DNA of 64,000 nt from Argopecten irradians. Lineage: Eukaryota; Mollusca; Bivalvia; Pectinida; Pectinidae. Shown here piece after piece: positions 46,901 through 55,678 of this stretch. The notes below the pieces were generated by a model that saw nothing but the letters and a program-made list of their open reading frames with translations, ran no database searches and was not told the origin of the DNA. The position numbers and the translations under genes are program-made. Positions within the stretch are counted from its first letter, which is position 1, and each line of letters begins with the position of its first letter. The stretch lies in contig NC_091134.1 of the NCBI RefSeq assembly GCF_041381155.1, positions 3,406,001 to 3,470,000 on the forward strand. The letters are read 5' to 3'.

Positions 46901-49610
46901 GGTAGGTACCAGACAATGGACATGTTACTTGGGTTAGACATGTTGAAGCGCCATCAGGTAGGTACCAGTCTATGGACATGTTACTTGGGTTGGACAATGG
47001 ACATGTTACTTGGGTTAGACATGTTGAGCGCCATCAGGTAGGTACCAGACAATGGACATGTTACTTGGGTTAGACATGTTGAAGCGCCATCAGGTAGGTA
47101 CCAGACAATGGACATGTTACTTGGGTTAGACATGTTGAAGCGCCATCAGGTAGGTACCAGACAATGGACATGTTACTTGGGTTAGACATGTTGAAGCGCC
47201 ATCAGGTAGGTGGCGCAGCAGCTGCAGTAAACCTGTATAATATATCAATTACCACAGCAGGCCTGGATATTTTATGTCACTTTCTTTGAATTATATGAAA
47301 TATTTACATTTCTGTTTTCTCTTAGCTATATAACCTTATTAACTGCGAAATCGTGTACACATGAGTAAACGCAGTGGTTGCCGCGCAAGAATACACACAA
47401 CGAAACATGGACTTCTGCAAGTAGTGTGAATGGGCATCCAATTAGACCTAGTGTATCTGTATGACAAATCTTCAATATACTGCATGTATGAATGTAATGT
47501 CAATATAGTAAATTATATATTGGCAAACAAAATATTTAACAAAAATTGTTTTAATGGGATGAAAAAAGATAAAGTTAATGAGGAAGTATATTTTGTGTAC
47601 ACTCTGAATTTCCCGCCAAATTGAAGCCAGCTGTGCCGCGATTCCTTCAATTGACCGGCTGTTCCAACAATCGTATAACCTTGAAAAAACAGAGTTTTAT
47701 TTTATTTGAAAATTTAGTTTTTAATGAAATGATCGGCGAAATGTAAATATAAGGAATGATTGTTATCGTTTGTTGTTTACTGGTGTGTAAACTGCATTTT
47801 TTTGTACAGATATTTCAACATGACGCGCGTCATTTAAAATATTTGTACAAAAAATGCAGTTAACACATCAGTAAACAACAAACAATAAAGATCATTCCTT
47901 AATTAAAACTGTACTGGTTTTCTTACTGATTTCTTTTGTAAATTGATTTATGGCTTATGTTGTAGAATAATTTTATGAAAGGTTTGTCCAAATTTATGTG
48001 CCCTTTATTTGCTTCAACTTTTAAGTGCCCTTGGCGCTTATTTGGACAAATGTAGTCCCATATTCTGGTTATTCCAATATTATATTTTGACGTGATTTTT
48101 GTGATGTCATCAGAAGGTTGGACTAAATGAAATGGCATATACTATTTAGTGATTTAGATAGTAAGCTTTGGACATAGCACTTTTTAAAGATGCTCCACCG
48201 CTGGCGAATGGTCTTTTTTCACTATCAAAAATAGAAGCAGACGATTAAGTATTTTTCTTCAGTTACAAAAGTTACTTACTTTACACCATTTCCACCTTTG
48301 AAAAGTTTGAGCTTCTAATTTTAATTAAAGTTAAAAATATGAAAAATAATTAATTGCATCCCGAAAAAATTCCGTGGCACTATATCCTATATGGAATGAA
48401 GTACTTATTACGCATGCACCAAAGGCAAAATAAATTATTCAATATTATTTTTTGAGGTAACTAGACATATGTATACACGATTAAACACCAATTATTGTTC
48501 AAATGATGAATATGATTTAGATAGTAAGCTTTGGACATGCATTTTAATATGGAATGGAAAGCTGAAATTGATCTTTAGTTAAACTAAGTTAATTTACTGG
48601 TGCTGTAGATATTTTCAGCTGGTACTTACTCCAGTTACTTGTAGTTTCTGATGAATAACCTTCAATCCTTTCCATTTCAGTGCCCTGAGTGTGTTCTGTA
48701 TTTAGAGTATAAACTGTTTATTTTCGCAGTGTTGTATTGACCTAAAAAGGAATAAACTAGTAATCGGTACCACGGGGACGGAGACATCCTTCCTGACCGA
48801 GTCTGAGCTCCCGGAACAATCTCGTCTGAACCAACCACAATCACCTAAGTCAACAGTTCATGAAGACCAGCAGCTGGCTGAGGCTCTGGCTCGCTCTCAG
48901 GAAGACACTAGCGGTAATAATAGTACATAGTTCAAAAAATTTTTTTATCAAAATATACACAAAGAGTCTTCTTTTAATAATGATACGTTTCTGTTGTTAC
49001 TGAAGTTTCACTTTTAAAAACATGATGAAAAATAACATTATCTATTTAAACCTCATTAGATATTGCGATGAAAAGTTTTGTTGGAAAAAGACTTTGTGAA
49101 AAAGCATTCTTTTGTTGTTTAACTAAACTTAGTCTATGAACTAATCTAGAATAAAAACTGATTTTTATTGGGTTTTTTTATGTCAAGATCATAGACTGTT
49201 ACCTATTCTGTTTCGTCCTACCACGTGTCCTGTTGTATCCCATCCAGATTTAACATTAACGCTTGGGCTTTTATGTTTTAAAAACATTCTTATTTGTGAA
49301 AATGGCAAAGAGTCAGATTGTCAAATTGAATTGAGAGATTTTGATTTGGGTCTGCAAAGCTAGAAGAGAGGGTTTGAATTTGAGTCTGCACTATTTGGAA
49401 TATGATAATTTTTTTTTATTTTTTTTTTCATTAGGAGCTTCGTCATCAGCTGGTGCCTCTGGTTCACGTTCATTTCCTGAATCTGTAATAAAAGAACTCA
49501 TGAACAATGGCTTTTCACGTGCTCGTGTGATAGAGGAACTCTCCATCGCCAATGGCAACAAGGAGGCAGCACTCCTGGCTCTGTTCGCTAAGGCATTCAC
49601 AGTCCCGTAA
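37913..49610 (+). CDS. DDI1: DDI1/DDI2-family ubiquitin-directed aspartic protease (7 exons, 439 aa)
   Basis: Exons: 37913-38177, 42410-42616, 43127-43381, 44094-44222, 46453-46556, 48730-48913, 49435-49610 (1320 nt including the stop; all GT-AG, phases consistent). The start is the ATG at 37913 (MLVSV), which aligns with the DDI family start. Domains: ubiquitin-like fold about 1-75; helical domain about 105-200 with the hallmark [17 protein letters not shown]; retroviral-type protease about 220-345 with active-site DSGAQMT (Asp241), substrate-pocket region and GLDML; a UIM-like segment [13 protein letters not shown] near 365-379; UBA about 394-433. Ddi1 proteins are dimeric proteases and proteasome shuttles that bind ubiquitin chains. 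Human DDI2 cleaves NFE2L1 when proteasomes fail. The UBA domain, lost from human DDI1/DDI2, is present here. The intron between exons 3 and 4 splits the glycine codon of the catalytic DSG. Introns are long and hold exon-derived tandem repeats. The name DDI1 versus DDI2 is arbitrary because the vertebrate copies are paralogues. Confidence 0.96.
38178..39626. other. Start of DDI intron 1
   Basis: No exon seen. A consensus CRE palindrome TGACGTCA lies near 38620. A YY1-like AAAATGGCGGCC lies near 38828 in a locally GC-richer patch. These could mark an internal regulatory element; no coding sequence goes with them. Confidence 0.35.
39627..41453 (+). mobile_element. Family C element with about 157-bp internal tandem repeats, 5' part duplicated (DDI intron 1)
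   Basis: Starts with the hairpin AGCCCACCATCATTAGATGG, TGGGCT and ends in the hairpin AGATCCCTCTGGGATCTC, TTGTTA. Between them lie about eight repeats of roughly 150-160 bp (GATGGCCGCCAGGCAGCC recurs near 40309, 40465, 40621). Segment 39627-39995 (flank plus 5' end) recurs from 39996. Hairpin ends and tandem cores of about 160 bp resemble the pearl/Helentron-derived elements described from oysters; this is inference from structure. Confidence 0.7.
41480..41850 (+). repeat. Family A fragment in DDI intron 1
   Basis: GAGCCCTCACCCCTGTCAGATA, TTGTCAGTATAATGTGATGTG and TTAGGACGTTAATTTAAAC tail. Confidence 0.7.
41870..42110. repeat. Two degenerate modules in DDI intron 1
   Basis: TTTTGAATACCCACTCCATA, TGAATGCTGCTATG versus TTTTGAATCCCTACCCCATA, AGAATGCTACCATT. 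A short repeat relic; the 42110-42409 remainder of the intron has nothing I recognise. Confidence 0.4.
43634..43706 (+). pseudogene. tRNA-Thr-like sequence in DDI intron 3
   Basis: The block TAGATCGGTTGAGCATCAGA, a CTAGTAA loop (would-be AGT anticodon) and GATTTCGATCC (B box) resemble tRNA-Thr. The anticodon stem does not pair and the acceptor stem is not visible, so it is a relic or SINE head, not a working tRNA gene. Confidence 0.5.
43921..44093 (+). pseudogene. Two upstream partial duplicates of DDI exon 4 with its splice acceptor
   Basis: The stretch TTTTGTAG|GTGCTCAGATGACC...GAGAGGTGTAATAT occurs at 43921-43993 and 43994-44093, immediately before the true exon 4 at 44094. The first copy has TGA after ATGAGCCAGGCT. 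The second holds a further internal doubling and is 100 bp long, so using its acceptor (44093 side at 43993) shifts the frame and reaches TAA. They are intronic decoys, not coding exons. Confidence 0.85.
44500..44864. mobile_element. TTAA-flanked MITE, full 365-bp form (DDI intron 4)
   Basis: TTAAAGATGCTCCACCGCTG at the left and CGGCGGTGGAGCATCTTTAA at the right. This is the longest complete copy. Confidence 0.85.
44980..46434. repeat. 27-bp VNTR (about 53 units) in DDI intron 4
   Basis: Unit: GATAGTCTATACAGTCAATG plus TTATAGT, with variants such as CGATGTTATAATGATAG. A few units are shortened (near 45400, 45735, 45960). It ends 18 bases before the exon-5 acceptor. The frame-multiple unit creates long open frames of a YTVNVIVIV type that are artefacts. 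Confidence 0.95.
46557..47212 (+). repeat. 56-bp minisatellite made of the DDI exon 5 donor end (about 11 units)
   Basis: Each unit is GTAGGTACCAGACAATGGAC, ATGTTACTTGGGTTAGACAT, GTTGAAGCGCCATCAG, i.e. the last 40 bases of exon 5 plus its 5' splice site. It starts directly at the true donor (46557). Units share differences from the exon (GGACATG for GGATATG, TTAGAC for TTGGAC), so they have been homogenised among themselves. One unit (near 46995) has an inner duplication and a one-base loss. Confidence 0.95.
47751..47901. repeat. Approximately 150-bp palindromic element in DDI intron 5
   Basis: Left arm AAGGAATGATTGTTATCGTT...GTTTACTG...TGCATTTTTTTGTAC. Right arm GTACAAAAAATGCAGTT...AGTAAACAACAAACAA...GATCATTCCTT. 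The centre is TGACGCGCGTCA. It would fold as a hairpin; a small foldback MITE is likely. Confidence 0.8.
48184..48516. mobile_element. TTAA-type MITE, right end lost (DDI intron 5)
   Basis: The left end TTAAAGATGCTCCACCGCTG and the body match the 44500 copy closely, but the right terminal repeat is replaced. GATTTAGATAGTAAGCTTTG, GACAT occurs both just before the element (48150) and just after it (48514). Confidence 0.7.
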
Positions 49611-50023
49611 ATGTGTTCATGGATGGTTGGATGTATGGTTGGTTGACTATAAGGAGTGCTGGGATATACAACATACCAATAACATGCTGTCATATTCACA
49701 AGATAATCTATGCAAAATGTAGACTTACGAGTGGATCAAGAGCACAGAAATTCTTTTGAGGAGTTTTATTTATTTCCATGGAGATATAAAACAAATTTCC
49801 ATTGGAATCAAAATTAATATGTATCTTGAACATCTGTATAGGTACTTCTAATGCATATATATGTCTGTGTGGAATCAAAATATACATGTATCTTGGACAT
49901 CTGTATAGGTACTTCTAATGCATATATGTGTCTGTGTGAATTTGAATGAAGAAAACAGGTCAAAATAAGGTCTTTGGAAATCTGTATTAGAAAAAAAGAT
50001 TTAATTTGAAATTTGTTTTTTTT

Positions 50024-51092
50024 AAGTCACCCGAGACGAAGTCTTATGAGACCTTTTCTAATCGCCTTTTGTCTATTGTCATGAGTTGTGTGTCTTGTGT
50101 TCGTAAACAATTAACTTTTTTGACTCCTTCTCTAAAACTTCTTTATTTTTGCACAAACCCTTCTGAGGCATAAGCCCAATCAAAATTGTGAATTATATGC
50201 CCCCCCCCCAAGGGGGCTGTGTGAGGAGCCAAAAGGGTAAAATTGACAAAAATTTCAAAACTCTTCTCCACTCTCAGATGTGGTAGAATCAAAATACTCT
50301 TCATAGATTGAAAGGTCCCAAGGCCCTCTACAAAAAGTGTAAATTTCATAGCCCTTGGGTCTCTGATATTCCCTGGGGAGGGGGGTTAAATTAACTATTA
50401 GGTAGTTTGTATTGGAAAAACACATTTATGAGCATTATTTACTCAATTTTCATAGAAAAGGATTCAAACTTGGTTAGAGATAGCATTTTGATATCATAAC
50501 CATAAAGGTCTTAGCTAACCCCCAGGAGCCAGAGGGGCAGAGCCAAAAAGAGTCAAAAAGACTAAAATTTCAAAAATCATCTTCTCAACTTGCAGATGTA
50601 GTAGAGTCAAATACTCTTCATGTATAGAAAGGTCTCAAGGCCCTCTACAAAAACTGTGAATTTCATGGCCCTGGGATCTATATCACATCCATATAGGTCC
50701 CTGACTGACTCCCGGGGGCCAGAGGGGCGGGGCCAAAAGGGCTGAAATTTAAAAAAAAAATCTTCTTCTGAATTTAAAGATATAATGAAACCAAATACTT
50801 TTCATATATTAAAAGGTCTCAAGACCCACTACAATATTTGTGCCCTTGGGGTCTCAGATTTTTCCCTGGGGAGGGGTCATAAACACATGGGTATAATTTG
50901 CTCAGTTTTCATAGGAAATGTAATAGATTTAATGGTAATGGAATCAAATACACGTTAAAGATTAAAAGGTCAAATTGATAAATCAATGACTGATTTCAAG
51001 AGCCTGATGGGCATTTACATAGTGTCGATATGTCTTTGTCTCATTCATTATCAGAACTCAGGTGACCGTTAATGCCCATGGGCCTCTTGTTT
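50024..51092 (+). mobile_element. Family B copy downstream of DDI, full length
   Basis: Starts GTCACCCGAGACGAAGTCTT and ends CTCAGGTGACCGTTAATGCC, ATGGGCCTCTTGTTTG. It holds four or more degenerate modules with CAAATACTCTTCAT and CCCTGGGGAGGGG boxes. Confidence 0.7.
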
Positions 51093-51524
51093 GTTTGGTT
51101 TATTTTTTAAAGAGAAAACTTATAAAAGGAAATACATAGTAACACAAACAGTTGTTAGTGATAGCAACATCACCCATGATGAAATGATGTCTCTGATACA
51201 GATATGTCTAAATGTAAACTGGGAATTTAAGTATTATCAGTTGTCTTGTTGTTGAAATCACAATTAAAACAAAATGATTGTAAGGGGGAAAAAAATCGAA
51301 ATTAAATAAAAATGCCTCTACACTATTGACAATATTGTAGATTACAGAACACTGGTGCCGTATGAATAGAATATGCACAACATATCCAAGGTTACCCGAC
51401 TCAATATAATTGTGTTCTGCAATATCACTAATATTTTTAGGAGTTATCATTAACAAACAAACCATTAGTTTTACTTATCATTTCATAAAACTTCAACATT
51501 ATCAATTTGTCTTGTGCAATTTTC

Positions 51525-52741
51525 ACATTCCTTAATTTTGGGACAAAGCAACAAAATCACAATTCAAACATGACATTTTACATGTATTTTTAGCCCACCA
51601 TCATCAGATGGTGGGCTATTCAAATCGCCCTGCGTCCGTGGTCCTTCGTCCGCCGTCCTTCCGTAAACAATGCTTGTTATCACTATTTCTAAAAAACTAC
51701 TGCAGGGATTTTGTTCAAACTTCACATTGAGGGTCCCCTTGGTCCAAATTTGTGCCATACAGATTTTGTGGCTGATCGGAAAAACAAGATGGCCGCCAGG
51801 CAGTTGAAGTTTGTTATCAATATTTCTTGAGAACAACTGAAGGGATTTTGTTCAAACTTTACATTCCTTAATTTTGGGACAAAGCAACAAAATCACAATT
51901 CAAACATGACATTTTACATGTATTTTTAGCCCACCATCATCAGATGGTGGGCTATTCAAATCGCCCTGCGTCCGTGGTCCGTCGTCCGTCGTCCGCTGTC
52001 CTTCCGTAAACAATGCTTGTTATCACTATTTCTAAAAAACTACTGCAGGGATTTTGTTCAAACTTCACATTGAGGGTCCCCTTGGTCCATATTTGTGCCA
52101 TACAGATTTTGTGGCTGATCGGAAAAACAAGATGGCCGTCAGGCAGTTGAAGTTTGTTATCAATATTTCTTGAGAACAACTGAAGGGATTTTGTTCAAAC
52201 TTTACATTGCGGCTACCCTTGGTCCCTAGTTGTGCCATACAGATTTTGAGGCTGATAGGAAAGCGGCCATCTTGGATTTTGATAGTTAAGGTTTGATATC
52301 CCTATTTCTCAAAAAGTGCTAAGGGATCTTTCTCAAATTTAATACGTAGGTTCCCCTAGGGCCCTAGTTGTGCATATTGCATTTTTGGACCAATCAGTGA
52401 ACAAGATGGCCGCCATCTTGGATTTTGATAGTTAAAGTTTGTTATCACTATTTCTCAGATAGTACTGAAGGGATCTGTCTCAAATTTCATATGTAGGTTC
52501 CCCTAGGGCCCTAGTTGTGCATATTGTGATTTGGGACCGATCGGTCAACAAGATTGCTGCCAGGCAGCCATCTTGGATTTTGATATTTAAAGTTTGTTAT
52601 CGCTATTTCTCAGAAAGTACTGAATGGATCTTTCTCAAATTTCACATGTAGTTCCCCTAGAGCCCTTATAAGATCCATCTTTCCTTTGTCAGATATAGAT
52701 CATTCTTTAATGGGCGTCAAGATCCCTCTGGGATCTCTTGT
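51525..52741 (+). mobile_element. Family C element, 5' part and flank duplicated
   Basis: The AGCCCACCATCATCAGATGG hairpin occurs at 51591 and again at 51927. The flank CATTCCTTAATTTTGGGACA occurs at 51526 and 51862. It ends GATCCCTCTGGGATCTCTTG. Confidence 0.75.
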
Positions 52742-53958
52742 ATACATTGAGCATACATTTGCTACAGGGATGTAAAAAATACTTCCACTTTTTGAAATTC
52801 ATCCAATAATGTTCATAGAGTGACATCAAACATACACAATGTAATTAGATAATGATATGACATCAGTACCAAGGGACTTTTGGTTGATAAACAAATATTG
52901 ACTTTTTGGAAGTTAATGTGAGGAATTGTTAAACCAGAGAAAGGTGATATTTTCTGAGTCGAAATGATTAAGATTGGTGTGGCATTGAATCAAACCAAAC
53001 ATATACGTATGTATTGTATGCTGAAGCATAACATATTCTATCCACAGCATTAAGAAAGTGGGAATGACTGTCTTAATTACTAAGAAAATTAATTATAAAC
53101 TCAGGTGAAATGAGCATAATCATTTATCAATGTTTTTTCATTGAATATTTCCTTGAGCATGCAAACTCTCAAACTAATAAGCGGTTTACAATAACTGGGT
53201 ACAGACCTAATTAATTGAAAGTTGTAAATCCTTTTGAATGTGACCATATCCCTACATGAACTGCAGCGTTCATTGTTTCCGTCACCTGTTTTCTGATGCA
53301 GTGATGTTCACTATAAATGAGGGTGCCTGATTATAATAAATCATGGAAGAACTTTTATATATTTCGTTTGTCGTCAATGTATAGTCCACAATCAAGAGAA
53401 TGCAAGAATTGATATATCTCATCTCTTTAATACTGATGGTATTGCTGAAGCCTGGACAATCTGATCGAGGTTGAAAATGAAATCGTAGATCACAGTGACC
53501 TATATTTTATGACATACTGTTTGTAAACAGATAACTATACAACCATAAATCAACAGTATCCAGTATATGTAGTGAAAGGAATTATCAAGATAAGCTTAAA
53601 GATATTTTCTATGCAAAAAAAAACAACCTTCTTTTGGTACATATATGACACTGATGCACCAAGGTGAAACATGTCTCCTAGCTTTGTACGCTCTGCTGTC
53701 AGAAAGGTGAGGATAGAAAAGAAGCTGCTATATGTAAAAATCAAAGTACTGTTAGTACTGAAGGAGGTTTTATTCGAAATCATGAAAAAGACATGTAATG
53801 GTCCCAATTTTAAAACTATATGGTATTTTGTTAATACAGATAAAGCATAGAGCAGCTTCTTCAAAGTTCATTCACATACCGGTATTCTCCAATTGCATGC
53901 AAATTTTGGCAAACATTACATCAGGTTTCTTAAGTTAACTGTCATTCTGTATATTTTT
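52742..53958. other. No gene recognised between two family C elements
   Basis: Unique AT-rich sequence. The 104-codon minus frame at 53864-53550 has no recognisable domain. Confidence 0.5.
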
Positions 53959-54810
53959 AGCCCACCATCACCAGATGGTGGGCTATTCAAATCGCCTTTC
54001 GTCCGTGGTCCGTCGTCCGTCCGTTAACAATTTTTGTTACCGCTATTTCTCAGAAAGTGCTGAAGGGATCCTTTTTTAATTTCACATGTAGGTTCCCCTA
54101 GGGCCCTTGTTGTGCATATTGCATTTTGGGACCAATCGGTCAACAAGATGGCCGACTGGCGGCCATCTTGGATTTTGATAGTTAAAGTTTGTTACCGCTA
54201 TTTCTCAGAAAGTATCGAAGGGATCTTTCTCAAATTTCATCTGTATGTACCCCTTGGACCCTAGTTGTGCATATTGCATTTTGGGACCAATCAGTCAACA
54301 AGATGGCCGACCGGCGGCCATCTTGGATTTTGATAGTCAAAGTTTGTTACCGCTATTTCTCAGAAAGTACTGAAGGAATCTTTCTCAAATTTCATATGTA
54401 GGTTCCCCTACGGTCTTAGTTATGCATATTGCATTTTGGGACCGATCAGTCAACAAGATGGCCGACTGGCGGCCATCTTGGATTTTGATAGTTAAAGTCT
54501 GTTACCGCTATTTCTCAGAAAGTACTGAAGGGATCTTTCTCAAATTTCATATGTAAATTCCCCTAGGACATTAGTTGTGCATATTGCATTTTGGGACTGA
54601 TCGGTCAACAAGATGGCCGACCGGCGGCCATCTTGGATTTTGATAGTTAAAGTTTGTTACAGCTATTTCCCAGAAAGTACTGAAGGGATCTTTCTTAAAT
54701 TTCATATGTAGGTTCCCCTAGGACCCTAGATGTGCATATTGCATTTTGGGACCAATCAGTCAACAAGATGGCCAACTGGCGGCCATCTTGGATTTTGTTA
54801 GTTCAAGTTA
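53959..54810 (+). mobile_element. Family C element, 3' end missing
   Basis: The start hairpin AGCCCACCATCACCAGATGG is followed by five near-identical repeats of about 150 bp centred on AAGATGGCCGACTGGCGGCC; the terminal hairpin is absent. Confidence 0.75.
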
Positions 54811-55545
54811 AACTTGATATGAAATTCAACATTTTAACTACTTAAATGTCATAACAGGTTTGAAAATTTGATGGATTCGAAAAACAAAATGGCACAGAGC
54901 TGTCAGAATCATTTTGTGTTTACCCAGTAACTACATACTTGCATGTATATGTACTGTATGCTGTGATGAAATGTCAATTTAAAATCAATTTAACAAGAAG
55001 CCAGCTGATGGAGAAAATGAACTGAAGTATGTACAGGTACAGGCCAAGTATAAAGTTTACCAAAACAGAAATTGTCATTAGATACTGTCAGATCATATGC
55101 AATGAAGTAAGAACACTAGAGAAAGGTCTATAAGGGTTTGCATTTCAATCCAATTGAATTTTTATTCTGCAAAAATATTTTTTTTTTAAATTAAACTGGT
55201 TCTTGTCCTTACAACTATACCACTGGTACGTTGTGACTGCCATATTAGATATTAAGGACCCATAAAAACAACAATACTTTTTCAAATATGCATTATATTT
55301 TGTACTTTTAATTAAATTTAATATTGAATTATTATACAACAGAAAGAATATAAACCATTAGATATAGTGCATTGTATACAAAATATAAATAACCTGATAC
55401 ATTAAATAGTATACAGAATGTCTTCAATAAAAAACATAAACAAGTGGATTAAATACTGGAAATAGAACATTTGTAACCTAGAAATGCTTCTACCCTTCAC
55501 AGAACCCTGACATTGTTCATTGGTATTCAAGTAAAACTTCAATGA
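54811..55545. other. No gene recognised; 3' flank of the MAJIN-like gene
   Basis: AT-rich, with no domain-bearing frame and no clear repeat. Confidence 0.5.
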
Positions 55546-55551
55546 TTTATT
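55546..55551 (-). terminator. Candidate polyadenylation signal of the MAJIN-like gene
   Basis: AATAAA on the minus strand, 128 bases after the stop codon at 55679. The position is reasonable but the region is AT-rich. Confidence 0.4.
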
Positions 55552-55678
55552 CTAATCCTTTTTCTTATATGATTTCTAAAAATTCTTTATACAGATGATG
55601 AGATGAAGGAAACCATAGATGAGAGAGATATTTAAGTTAAATGTGCTTTTAAAAACATGTTTTAAATTTGTTCCACGA

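Noticed and set aside
53550..53864. 104-codon minus-strand frame rich in hydrophobic residues
   Set aside because: AT-rich codon content, no domain signature, no splice partners; chance frame most likely.
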